Assembly (NCBI GenBank): GCA_003049465.1
Contig: PYSS01000070.1
Span: 6,797 to 64,000, forward strand
DNA length: 57,204 nucleotides
Direction of reading: 5' to 3'
From: Magnaporthiopsis rhizophila
Taxonomy: Eukaryota; Ascomycota; Sordariomycetes; Magnaporthales; Magnaporthaceae
Part shown: positions 34,620 to 45,612 of the stretch, in pieces
Position numbering within the stretch: the first letter of the stretch is position 1
Layout: every line of letters begins with the position of its first letter
Translations under genes and position numbers: made by a program
Notes under the pieces: model-generated
What the model was told of the DNA's origin: nothing
The model's input: only the letters and a program-made list of their open reading frames with translations
Database searches by the model: none

Positions 34620-35933
34620 TTCAGACCTAGTATGGACCCGAGATGAAGCTGATATATGTTGCCTCTCGTGTCATCCCCAATGCCAGTCCGCGGCAGCCCC
34701 CAGTCTTGGGAAAACTAGCGACTTCGGGGCTCGTTGGGTAAGACGCGAGTTCTTCCGGCCTCCTAGAATACCTCTTCAGAAACAAGCCCCGGGCCCCTCC
34801 TCCCCTTAGCCACATCTTTTTGCGCGTGACCTTTTTATCTCCACATCAAATGCCCAGATAGCAATCGAATATGGACCTGCCGCTTCTGGAAACGTCGCTA
34901 AGCTGGTGAGTTTAGCTATGTATAAGCCCTCCCAATCGCTTTTGGGCGCATCACCCACTTTTGATGCCACTCGTATTCGTGGACGTGGAATCGACGCCGC
35001 GTGTCGAGTCAGGCAGGGTAGGATACAGGCCCTGTTGTGTTTGTCCTGGCCTAGAGATGTTGGCCCCCACCGCCGCCCCAGTAACACCCGAGCTCAACGC
35101 CTCCAAGAGCCTCCGGCCTTTCCTCCGCTCCGACCATGAAACTACCATGGCCGGAACCCTGCAGGGCAATGTCGTCGTCCCAATCCCTATAACGCTTGGT
35201 TCGCGTGTCGGGGCGGGTTACGGTTAAAATGCAACCAGTGTTATTGAGCGATATTCCCGCCGGCCCCGATGCCGTCCAGAAAACAAACAGGTAGATACTG
35301 CCGCGTGCCTTAGGCTTGTCGCGTACCTAGCGTCCTCGTCCATGTAAGGGGCTCTGTTGAAAAATATTGACTTCCGGCTCGATGCTGCCAGCCAACACCG
35401 GAAGGCCGCCGCCATCACCGACCAGTCTGGATCTCGGCGCCTAGCCGAGGTTTCTGCGGGATCATGTGGTGAGGGCCACCATTGGCGTGGCTTTTAACAA
35501 GGATGATAGGTACCCAAATCGGACCGCCACGTTGGGAGCCGATATTATGTACCTGGCTGGAGTAGCATTTGCGGTGGGTCACTGAGATAGTTTACTTCCC
35601 CGGACGCACCGAGAAATCGGTGATACGACGCAGCGGGGACAATGCCTGTTTTCGGCTCGCGCTGTCCGCAAAAACTGGGGGTTGTCCGTGATAACTCATG
35701 TTGAAATGGAGACTGGATGGGGACAGCGAGAGGGGCTGGGGACTAAAGGAAGCATTTAAGCCCGTACATGGTCTGCCTGCGCGGCTACTGAGGGTGACGC
35801 ACTCTTCTCCGGATCGAGCCGTCGAGCGAAGGTTGCAGTAGCCAGATCGCAACCCGCCGTGTTCCCGAACACGCCGAACGCGCTCCTTCGTCCCTTCAAC
35901 CCGCCAGCCAGCACAGCACGTGGCAAAAGAAAC
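34620..35933. other. Divergent intergenic region
   Basis: About 1.3 kb between the hexokinase-like gene and the next plus-strand gene. No exon supported; presumed promoter sequence on both sides. Confidence 0.55.
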
Positions 35934-37728
35934 ATGCGCCCAAGCTTCATCGTGGCCGCGGCGGTGGCCGGTCTGGCGCACGTCGTCGCCGGCACCAGCT
36001 ACGTGGAGAACCTGTCGCCCAACGCGCGCTCCCTCTTCACCGAGAGCATGGACTGGATGGACGGCTTCTACGACGCCAAGGCCGGCTGGCTGTACGACTT
36101 CAGCGCGGCCTCGGCCCTGCGCTACGAGACCAGGAGCTCGGTCTGGTACGCGTTCGGCCTCCTGGCCCGGAACAGGGGCAGAGACGCGGCAGAGGCCGAG
36201 AAGATCCTCACCAACCTCGTCCACGACCAGTACACGGACCCCGAGGACCTGTGGTACGGCGACTACACGCAGCACCCGTTTGAGCCGCGGGTCGGGACGA
36301 AGAACTACCAGGCGGTACGCTGTTGATTCTCTTCTCCCCTGAATGCATTGTTTCAGAGCTAACCGATCAATGTTCTTCTCTCTCCCAGACAATCTACGGA
36401 ACCTGGGACCCCAACTGGCGCGGCTTCGTGGGCACGACGCTCATCATGTGCCTGGAGGAGTTCCGGCACCTCCTGAGCAACGCGACGCAGCAACTCGTGC
36501 TCTCGTCGCTGCGCAACGCCACCAAGGGCGACGAGTACCGGTCCGGCCACCTGGACCCGAAGCTGGACAACCTGTACCCGTCCTACAGCAACCCGGCCAT
36601 CATGCGGGCCTTCATGTCGGGCTGGACGGGCCGCAGGCTCAACGACGACAACATGACGCGGTCCGGCGAGCTGTACGCGGGCGAGATCATCGAGCTGTTC
36701 GACCGCGCCGACACGCTGTCCGAGTTCAACAGCGGCACCTACACGGGCGTCTCGCTGTTTGGGCTTCTGCTCTGGTCCAAATACCTGCCCGCAGACTCCG
36801 TCATGACTGCCCGGGCGCCCCGGATGATCCAGCACACGTGGGAGGCCGTGTCGCAGCTCTGGAACCCGAAAATGAAGAACATGGCCGGGCCTTGGGACCG
36901 CGCCTATGGCTACGACATGAACCGCTACCTCAGCCTGATGGGGCTGTGGTTCTGGACCATCCTCGGCAAGGACGCCTCGTCCGTCGTCGAGCGGCCTCAG
37001 GTCATGTCGCACGTGGCCGACTACGCCTGGGCGCCCCTCTTCGCGGCGCTGGCGGGCCGGAACGACGAGCTGCTGCCGCGGGAGGCGCGGGCGCGGCTCG
37101 AGGCGTTTGAGGGCGAGCACACGTTCAAGGCGTCGACGTACTACCCGCCCTTTGACCTGGTGCCCCGCAACATCACCACGTGGATGTCCGAGGACCTGAC
37201 CATCGGCGCCGAGTCGTTTGACGAGATCGTCGTCGGCGGGCCCTCGCGTAGCCAGGAGTCGTTCAACCCGGCCGTCGTGCAGTGGGACACGGGCAGCGAG
37301 ATTTCGTTCATTTCGGTAGGCTTCTGTTTTCTGTGGTTAATTCTTTTACTGCTTTTACTGCTGCCGCTAACCCGACATCTTACTCTCCGCAGCTCTACCC
37401 CACGGAGATGGCGCTCGACGTCGAGGTCGCGCCCGGCCGGCTGAGCCTGTCGTACCCGCGCGGCGGGGCCCAGTCGCAGTTCAGCCTGCTCGTCGGCGCG
37501 TTCAAGAACAAGACGGAGGTCAACGGCTGGAAGGACGTGCCGGGCCTCACGGTCAAGGTCGGCGGCAACGCCAACCTCAACTACACGCTCGGCTTCGCCG
37601 GCCAGTACGGCGGCAAGTACAGGCCCGTGCGCGACTTTGAGTTCTGGAACTTTACCTACGTAATGCCCGAGGGTTTTACCGGCGTCCCCAGCCTGGTCCT
37701 GGAGCTCGCGGCGCACAAGAGGGCATGA
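35934..37728 (+). CDS. Secreted glycoprotein, possible six-hairpin-type fold
   Basis: Exons 35934-36314, 36389-37315 and 37393-37728 give 547 aa; all joins are in phase 0 with GT-AG borders, and the first intron has a clear GCTAACC branch. Residues 1-20 are a signal peptide ending HVVAG. The first 370 residues are helical with evenly spaced aromatic motifs (SVWYAFGLLARNRG, YGTWDPNWRGFVGTTL, YDMNRYLSLMGLWFW, DYAWAPLFAALAG), which recalls alpha/alpha-toroid glycosidase or isomerase folds. The last 170 residues are beta-rich and could be a sandwich domain. There are at least six N-glycosylation sequons (for example NAT, NMT, NIT, NKT, NYT). I do not recognise a named family; an extracellular carbohydrate- or lipid-related enzyme is a guess from the architecture. 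Confidence 0.8.
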
Positions 37729-37851
37729 GGCCGTTAGTGATTGAGCAGTAACAATAGGGGTTTCTTAATGATAATGATGACGCATGCTCATAGTATTCCA
37801 TGAAAGACCAATCGGGTACCCTGTGATTCCGACTTCCTCTCGCCTCGCCCG

Positions 37852-38844
37852 TCATTTAGAGGCGATCCTCCGCTTCTTCCAGTGCGGAACTCCATCCCAC
37901 TCGCCGGTGAAGATTTGGTCAAGCTCGGACTTAATCTGCGCCTCATTCCGAAGCACATATTCCAGCATTTGACGGTCGAGCTGTTCAGTTGCTTCATCAA
38001 TGGTCAGTCCGTCAACAGCTCCGTCTGTGAGCATCTGGTAAAGATTGCTCTTCTTCTTCTTCTCTTTCGCCTCCGCTTCCACCCAGCGATCCATCACCGC
38101 CATGAGCTTTACGTTCTGCTCCTCCGTCCTCTTCACCATTTCATCATTCTCCTTTTCCTCCCAATCGTCGACAATCTTCTTGATCCTCGCATCCACCTCT
38201 TGCCCCCCGAAGAGTTTCCCACCAGGATGCCATTCCATGACCTGCTTGAACACGTCGTGGGTGTACTTGAAGTACTTTTCTTCAAATTCTGCTTCCGCCA
38301 TGGACTCCCTCACCCGGATCGCATCATCGGATTTGAAGAAGTCTTGACCGCCCAGCCCGCGCCATATCAAAGGGTAGAAGCAGAATATCACGGCGCAAAA
38401 GACTTCGTAGCCGCCGTAGTGTTTCGCGAAGTAGCCATCCTTGTAGTAGTCCTTGTCGCCGTAGTCCTTGAAGGTTACCCCACGGGGGTTGTGCCTGGGG
38501 CAGACGACCGGCACGTAAAACGTGATCTCCGCGTCCGGGTCCAGGCGCGACGGCGCGCTGTGTCGTGCAATACAGTGGCACAAGAGGTAACGGTGCGTTT
38601 TGTCGTGTATGGGCTCCCAAAAAACGCTCAGCCTGTGGCAAACCAGGTCGACGGTTGGCACCTCCTCTTGCATGCCAGGGCCGGTCCCGCCAACGTTTTT
38701 GGAGCGGTCCTCCCTAGGCTTGCTGGAGCCCTCGTCCTGCTGCCCGTCCATGGAATTTTCCTGTCGTCTTGCCGATCTAAGCCGCGTTGCTCGTAGGTGT
38801 CCGTGCCAAGCTCTAGGATTTCGCTCCAGACTTGTATCGTGCAT
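37852..38844 (-). CDS. Unknown protein with a coiled-coil C-terminus
   Basis: Open frame of 330 aa from the ATG at 38844 (a second in-frame ATG at 38751 would give 299 aa). I do not recognise it. The middle has a Cys/His-rich segment (LLCHCIARH, then VVCPRH) that could bind a metal, and an aromatic stretch FCAVIFCFYPLIW that is too polar on both sides to be a sure membrane helix. The C-terminal 130 residues are highly charged (Lys/Glu-rich, motif AEAKEKKKK) and probably a coiled coil, ending HWKKRRIASK. It lies 175 bp downstream of the STAND/ULD gene in the same direction, and no splice pair joins the two in frame, so I keep them as separate genes; a shared transcript or one larger gene with an unseen intron remains possible. 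Confidence 0.55.
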   Translation of the reverse strand: MHDTSLERNPRAWHGHLRATRLRSARRQENSMDGQQDEGSSKPREDRSKNVGGTGPGMQEEVPTVDLVCHRLSVFWEPIHDKTHRYLLCHCIARHSAPSRLDPDAEITFYVPVVCPRHNPRGVTFKDYGDKDYYKDGYFAKHYGGYEVFCAVIFCFYPLIWRGLGGQDFFKSDDAIRVRESMAEAEFEEKYFKYTHDVFKQVMEWHPGGKLFGGQEVDARIKKIVDDWEEKENDEMVKRTEEQNVKLMAVMDRWVEAEAKEKKKKSNLYQMLTDGAVDGLTIDEATEQLDRQMLEYVLRNEAQIKSELDQIFTGEWDGVPHWKKRRIASK

Positions 38845-39018
38845 TCCGGTCCAAAGGTTCTCGGGAGGCTCCTGGTGCACCGTCAGTTTGCACGAGTTGC
38901 TGTGTGCAATTTAATTCCGTATAATTTTTTCTCTCTGCGTCAGCACTCCCGTCGCAGCATGGCAGTTGAGAGGATGGTAGGTAGGTATCGCGAACCACAC
39001 GCGGGGGGAACGAAATGC

Positions 39019-40105
39019 TCACCAGCGTGTTGGCCAGGTCTTGTGCGACAAGGGTTTCTTGCACCGCAAGCACTTTCCGCCGGCGAGTTCGAAGCAAACC
39101 GTCATCGCAAAGGACAGTTTTACCCGGCTGCCAGGTCTGAAGTACAACGACCAGGTACTGTCGCTCACCAATTCGGTCTCGGCCCAGTTGTAGCATAGAA
39201 AATGCCCTTCGTTGATTTGGGGATAGCCAGGCAGTTTCGAGCGCTCCTTTCCGCTGAATTTGACTCCCAGAACACTCTGCAGGACCTGTGACCAACCACC
39301 ATGTCAGCCGGAGAGCCCCAGAGTTCATAGCCCCGATGGCTTTCGGTGAATGGGAATCCCACAAGCTCACTTCTTTTGAGTCGCAGAGGTCGGGCGGTAA
39401 ATAAAACGGCTGCCCAAGCCCACAATCAACAAGAATGTGATCAGCCGCAAGGCTTCCATACTCCCAGGCGTAGCCCAGCTCCTTAGGGCGCTGAATGTTA
39501 TGGTCCGCGAGCAGCTTGATGTCTCTCTGCAGAGAACTTAGTTTCTCTTTCATCTCCTCGAAAGAAGCTTCTTGAGCTGCGCCGATGGCTCTCAGCTGGC
39601 GTCTGTAGGAAGAAGGAAAAAGTCCAGATCAGTGGTTGATTGTAGGTACGTACTTATTACTTGTCTCGTCCGTCTGATTGCCATACCTGCTGATTTCTGC
39701 AAGGCATACCTCAATGGCAGCACAAAGATGGTCCAGTCGTTCCGTCAATGCATTTATCTCGCGCTCAAGGCGCCGCGAGCACATCGCCACTTTCAAACTC
39801 TCGCGTATTCCCCTGCAACCGCAGGTGCACCTGTCGCGAAGGCGAACTAAATCCTCACCCGCGGTGATGGCCATGGTGTACAGGGCGTTGAGTTCTGGAT
39901 CGGTATCGGCGCCTTGCATCGAGTGTGTGGCCCTGAGCTTCACCATGTTCCGGGTGAGTAGTATCCATGGTTCTGCTTGAGCCGCCGTTGATGAACGACT
40001 GTGAAATGACTGATATATTGCGTTTGTCTCGGTGACAATGCCTAGGCAAAGCTGCGCGAACTGAGCAATCGCCGCTGCAAGGCCCACAGCAGCGACAGCC
40101 TCCAT
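39019..40105 (-). CDS. STAND-type N-terminal domain plus ubiquitin-like domain protein
   Basis: Exons (minus strand) 40105-39687, 39602-39371 and 39285-39019 give 305 aa. The N-terminal 130 residues (MEAVAAVGLAAAIAQFAQLC, then ITAGEDLVRLRDRC) look like the helical N-terminal domain found on fungal STAND/NLR receptors. A coiled coil follows (FEEMKEKLSSLQRDIKLL), then, after LVDCGLGQPFYLP, a C-terminal half resembling the fungal ubiquitin-like (ULD) module, with ending motif STWSLYFRPGSRVKLSFAM and a CLRCKK zinc-like knuckle. Introns have donors GTATGG and GTGAGC. No NB-ARC/NACHT or repeat domain is present. Proteins of this layout are common in filamentous ascomycetes and uncharacterised; a role in signalling or incompatibility is inference. 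The last codons run into a potential donor (GTGAGC at 39022), so the C-terminus could be longer. Confidence 0.68.
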
Positions 40106-42207
40106 TACTTCACAGTGGGTTACGAACCAAGCGTTCTCAAGAAGAATCTGGTCCGAAGTGGTCGGTGACACAGGCAGTGGATTGAATGTGGATGAAGTGT
40201 AGAAGATGTCCGCAACGTGAGTGTTCTTCCATCTTTGATAAAGCCTCGTGGCTCGATAGGAAAGGACAAGAATGCCTATCCATTATTGCGCCGATTGTGC
40301 CTGGGAGTCTGCCTACAGCACTCAAATCATCGGGCAAACACGCTGGTTGACCTGATTGGTAGCCTGACCTGTCGGATGCTGCTTGCCGCATGCGCACCTT
40401 TGGAGGGTCAGCCAATATCCAGCTCGGGAGGGTGACATGGCAGCTTCGAAGTCAGACGAAGCAACATGAAGCAACAGGAACACCAGACAGCAGCGGGGTT
40501 CCTCGGCTGCCGCAGTCCGCTATTACAAGCCCTGAAAGCCAGGAGATATCGCAGAGCTCTGGCGGGGCTTCAGAGGCCAGGCAGGCTTGGGCCGGGCAGG
40601 GAGAGGACCTAGGGGTGTCACGTGCTTGACACCTCGGCAATATCGCCAACCAGCCAAGACGCCGCATGTTTGGCCGGCGCTACCATCCCCGAACAGAAAG
40701 GAGCCCGGGGAAACGATCGCCATTGCCTTAGAGAGGCCGTCACATGGACTGGCGAGGCACGTGGTTGGGGTGATGGGTGCTTTGCTCTGACGGGAGAATT
40801 GGGAATGGTCGAGCTGCTGTTGGCCAGGCTTTCGCCAAGAGCCAACCTTGAAGAACAAGGCGGGGAAGTGGGGTGACCAAGACAGGGCACAGATGGGAAA
40901 TCTCAATCCCCCATTTTCCTTTTCCAATTCCGCTGGTCAGGAGAAATCGATGTCTCGCGATGAGAGGCGATTATCACAGACCCTCCCTCTTATTTTCTGG
41001 AATAGTGTTCGTTCTCAAGCTCTAGGTTGAGTGCCCAATATGTGAGGCCCATCTCCAAACGCAGACGCAGACAGACGAGACTGCTGTCAGCTCGTCGCCA
41101 AGCACTGCACGAGGAACGTCAGCCCCGCATTCCACGGCTCGGCGACTGGACCACCCTGCAGAGAGCGGCACAGCATCTCTACGCGGAATGGGTGGGTGAC
41201 GACTGGTGCTGGCATTACCGGTTAGCGACGCCGAAGTATGTTCATACATACCCACGGCACTTCGCCATTGGCTGGCCACCCAGCACAACGATGACCACCT
41301 AAGCCCTCGACACCTCTTGTCGCCTTCCGATTCTGAAAGGCCAAGAGGCCAAGTCTTCGAGATGGAGCGCCGCACCCTGTTGTCGGAAGAACGTCGTTTG
41401 ACGGATCAGAGAGTGCGGGGCGAGATAGCGTCCGCTGGAACCCCCAGATCGTCTCGTGAGCATGCGGTATGCATTGCTGAGGTGCCGCTGTACCTCCCGT
41501 CCAGCACTCAGAATGCTTTGGACACGAGCCTGCTTCCAAACGGCACATACAGCAAGTGCTAGCCGGTTCCATTTGAGCCTTCGCTCTCCATGGTAGGAAA
41601 TACGGAGAGCTCTCTCGCGAGCTTCCAGCTGAAAGTGACAGACAGCACAGCTGCACTGCACTTTGGCTTTGCTCCCGGCGCAACGTCGGCCGTGTCTCAT
41701 CTGCCAGCTCTCCTAGTGCCTGGGTACACAACCCCATGCACACATCCATGATCCTCCTTGGCATATGCCGTCTTGGCCCGCTGCCGCCCAAGACAAAGAT
41801 ACTTCCTATTTTCGATAAGTTATCTCTGGGCACGCGCTCGGAAGCCCCCCTCCTCAGCCCGTTGGCTATCCGAAAGGCAGCACATCGGCCGACGCCAAGA
41901 GAACCAGATGTAACATCTTCCACCCCACACTGATGGCCACTATCAAGGCTCCCTTTTGGAAGGAAAGGGAGGCGAACTCCTTTCGGATGGGCTGCGTTCG
42001 TGTCGCACCGCATTTCTGGGACGTCTGCATCTGTGTACTACAAAAGGCTGGGGCTGCCCAACCTATCTTTCTCTCCCTTCCCGACCGATCTTCTTCTCCC
42101 ATCCTTTACCACGTGGCTTGCTGCCCTTTGCGTCTAGCAACTGCAGCCCCGCTATTGGCCTGCTGCGCTGAAGAGAAAGCATCTGCTCCCGCTCACTGCT
42201 GCCCAGC
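40106..42207. other. Long divergent intergenic region
   Basis: About 2.1 kb. Several open frames of 90-260 codons exist on both strands, but their composition (Arg/Ser/Pro-rich, no domain, no conserved start or intron signals) fits chance in GC-rich DNA. Presumed promoter sequence of the peptide transporter and of the STAND/ULD gene. Confidence 0.55.
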
Positions 42208-44254
42208 ATGTCTGCTGCCGCAGACGTTGACTTGGTCGAGGCGGCCAGAGGCGACGTGCCCCGGATCGAAAAGGGAATTCCCAACGCCAAGAAGCCAGCG
42301 GCCTACACTGGCGATCTATCGGAGAAAGTCGAGCCGGTCGAGTCCTTCCGGGGCCCTAATGGCGAGATTTACCCAACCGAGGAGGAGCTTCAGACGCTCC
42401 GCCACACTCACGGCAAAGTCAACTGGCTGATTTACAGCATCGGCATTGTCGAGATGGTTGAGCGATTTGCGTATTATGGAACTACTGCTGTCTGTGAGTA
42501 GTAGCATGCACCAATCTCCTTCTCCCATTCGCCCCCAGCCCATGCGGGCAACGCCGATTTCTAAACTGACGCGTCTTGGAAGTCGTCAACTTTATCTCTT
42601 TCCCCATGCCCGAGGGCTCGACAACGGGAGCGAGCGGCACAGACGGCCAGGCCGGAGCACTGGGACTCGGCCAGCAGGTATCCACCAGCGTCACGCTGTT
42701 CAGTGTAAGCCCAAGCTTGATCTCAAGGCTGTCTTGTCCTTACGGAATGCTAACGCTTGCGAAAGTCGTTCTGGTCGTATGTCATGCCCACGGTCGGTGG
42801 CTACATTGCCGACACGTACTGGGGCAGGTTCTTGACCATCCAGTACGCCATCGTCATCGCCACCATCGGCCATATTCTTATCATCGTGTCCGCCATCCCT
42901 TCGGTTATTACCAACCCCAGTGGCGCACTCGCCGCGTTCCTTATCGGCCTGATCTTCTTCGGTACCGGCGTGGGCTGGTTCAAAGCCAACATCTCGCCCC
43001 TGATTGCAGAGCAGTATGAGCTGGTGCAGCCACGCCAGACCGTCGAAACGCTGCCGACAGGGGAGAAGGTCATTGTTGACCCCGTCATGACCATCTCGCG
43101 TATCTACATGCGCTACTACTTTCTCATAAACGTGGGAGCCCTTGTTGGTCAGATCAGTATGGTTTATGCCGAGAAGTACGTCGGCTTCTGGCTCTCGTAC
43201 TTGCTACCCACCGTTCTCTTCTTCCTCTGCCCCGCCATCATGGTCGCGTCCCGCAAGCAGTATGCCAAGCGCCCGCCCACCGGTTCGGTCCTCGGCAATT
43301 CCATCAAGCTCGTCAGGCTAGGTATCAAGAAGGGCTCCTTCCGCGAGATCAGGCACGACCCCTTCTGGCAGCGCATCCAGCCCAGCCGCCTGCCCGCATC
43401 TGAAAGACCCGCATGGATGAGCAAAATCGACGACGCCTGGGTTGACGAGGTCCGCCGTGGCCTCAAGGCATGCACCGTGTTCCTTTGGTTCCCTATCTTC
43501 TGGCTTGCGTAAGTTATACACGTCTTTCTCGTCGCATATTTAGACGTGATACTAAACGTCAATTACAAACAGCTACGGCCAGATGAGCAGCAACATGATC
43601 AACCAGGCCGCCAGCATGAGGCTGGACGGCATCCCCAACGACGTCGTCACAAACTTGAATCCCTTCGCGCTGCTGATCCTGATCCCGATCTGTGACAAGA
43701 TCGTGTACCCGGTGCTGGCCAAAGCCGGCATCCGCTTCACGCCCATCAAGAAGATCTCGTTCGGATTCCTGTGCGCGTCTCTATCCATGGTGGTTGCGGC
43801 CGTCATCCAGAGTGAGATCTACAAGCAAAGCATTTGCGGCACTAACGCATCGAGCCGCGCGTGCCGGAAAACCCCGCCCGACCTGTCGGTATGGATCCAG
43901 ACGCCGGCCTACGTCCTCATTGCGCTATCCGAGGTGTTTGCGTCCATCACAGGTCTCGAGTACGCCTTCACCAAGGCGCCCAAGAACATGCGTGGTCTGG
44001 TCACGGGCGTTTTCTGGTTCGTGCACGCCTTCAGCTCCGCCATCGCCCAGGCCTTTGTCCTCCTGGCCAAGGACCCGCTCCTCATCTGGCTGTACACGAC
44101 AATTGCCTGCATCAGCGCGGCGGGTGGCATCGGGTTCTGGCTCAACTTCCGTAAACTCGATGGCGAGGAGGAACAGCTCAACGCCTTGCCCGAGTCTCAC
44201 TACAAGGGCCGCGGGGAGTCGTCTCTGGACGAGGAGAAGACTGTTAATGCCTAG
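42208..44254 (+). CDS. POT/PTR2-type proton-coupled peptide transporter
   Basis: Plasma-membrane importer of di- and tripeptides driven by protons (POT/PTR family). Exons 42208-42493, 42583-42704, 42766-43508 and 43573-44254 give 610 aa, typical for fungal Ptr2. Evidence: the TM1 signature VEMVERFAYYGTTAVF carries the E-x-x-E-R-F-x-Y-Y proton-coupling motif; VMPTVGGYIADTYWGRF matches the second family signature; FFGTGVGWFKANISPL is the TM4-5 segment; YYFLINVGALVGQ and FWLAYGQMSSNM follow; and the C-half contains FASITGLEYAFTKAPKNMRGLV. The N-terminus is cytosolic and Lys/Glu-rich. Branch sites AACTGAC and GCTAACG precede the acceptors. Family and function are secure; specificity is not. Confidence 0.95.
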
Positions 44255-45612
44255 GTTGTCAGAGGGCACAACATCCATAGGAGGGGCACGAGGCATGTCT
44301 CGACACGGCGAATATGAAGGATATTAGTTGGCTACTTGGCGAGTTAGCACCAAGCTTGGGATGAATGCTTGCAGATACCACCCTCGATACCGGTCTATTT
44401 CCACTATGTGAAATTCCCTGTGCTCGCCGTGGTCTGATGTGTTTCCTGACAAGTCGATCAAGACCAGCTGAGACGTCACCTGGTGTAGGCTCCGGCCCCA
44501 GCTTCGGTAAAGGGATCCGAGATGTATATCCCGCGAACATTTCACGACTTCAAAAGGTTGGCGTAGCGATCCAGGCTGCAAAGGACAAGCGCACAGGTTG
44601 CGAACGCGCTTGCACGCGATCCCAGCGGAACTTGCGGAAAATATTCTAGAACCTCAAGTGTTCGGGCCAAGGTCGCGTCGCGTCCCCTTTCCCTCCCTTT
44701 GGATTTGAATCCTAGGAACAGAAAAGCAAGTTCGACCGAGCCCTATCGGCTCGCCGCTCTCAAACAGCCAACGCAGGTGCACCCCGGGGGCCACCCTGGC
44801 TCCGCAGGCGCACGAGCCGCCCTTGATCACGGAGCCCGAGCCTCTGAGCTGGGAACACTGACTAAAACAGCACCGGCCAAACAGGAAACTCAACGCTATC
44901 CCCGGGCACGGCCGGGCCCAAGACACCACGGCGGGTTAGCCCCGTTTCAGCGCGATTCCTCCGCAGACGACGACGTGGCGCGCACAAACACAAATTCTTA
45001 CTCTTCTCAATGGTGCCGGTGAGGCTTAGGCTGCTCTGTGGAGGGCGGCTAAAACGCTGTGAGGGAGCCTTGGGGGAAAAAAAAAAAAAAAAAAAAAAAA
45101 GCCGAGGCCTGCTTGCACTGACGATGATGACACCAACCGGAATGGAAGGGGCCGGCCCGGCGCTGTCGTCAGAGGGCGACCAGCGATGGTGGCGCCGTCC
45201 CTGCAAGATCTGTGCAGTTGGTGTGGTGTGGTGGCTTTCCCATAATAATACCAGGTGCACCCGCAGCTTGTTTGCTGGTTTTGAGAAGAAGACGGTGATC
45301 GGTCTCCCCTTAGGCGAGCGGTTGTTTTTTTCTCACTCTCACTCTCACCCTTTCACATACACGCAAATACACACGCTCGTTCACACCACTTACACGCCTG
45401 CGTGCCGGAAACCTTCTGGAAAGGATACTTGTGAGAAAGAAGAGGTGGATGTAGTTGGATGCAAGAGCCCCGAACGACTTGGACACTTAGGCGGACGACA
45501 CCGCCGGGAAAGCCCTGGTAACAGCAAACGAGAACGGCTTGATACATGCGACGAGAGAAAGCACGGTCACAGAGCCATCCAAAAGAAAAACACGCAGCTG
45601 CGGCGCCGCAGA
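44255..45612. other. Intergenic, leader of the rhodopsin-like gene
   Basis: About 1.36 kb with a 24-nt poly-A tract at 45077-45100 and CT- and CA-rich stretches near 45330-45380. No exon is supported; it should contain the 3' UTR of the transporter and the promoter and leader of the next gene. Confidence 0.55.
45077..45100 (+). repeat. Poly-A tract (24 nt)
   Basis: An uninterrupted run of 24 A, about 510 bp upstream of the rhodopsin-like start codon. It may exclude nucleosomes in the promoter; that is inference from length and position. Confidence 0.9.

Noticed and set aside
36359..37120. Minus-strand frame of 253 codons
   Set aside because: Antisense shadow of the large exon of the secreted glycoprotein.
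38813..39553. Minus-strand frame running through the STAND/ULD gene
   Set aside because: Only its first part is coding; the ULD half reads in another frame after a GTGAGC intron, so the uninterrupted frame is not the product.
41222..42013. Minus-strand frame of 263 codons upstream of the peptide transporter
   Set aside because: No domain, no intron or promoter context, and mixed composition expected by chance.
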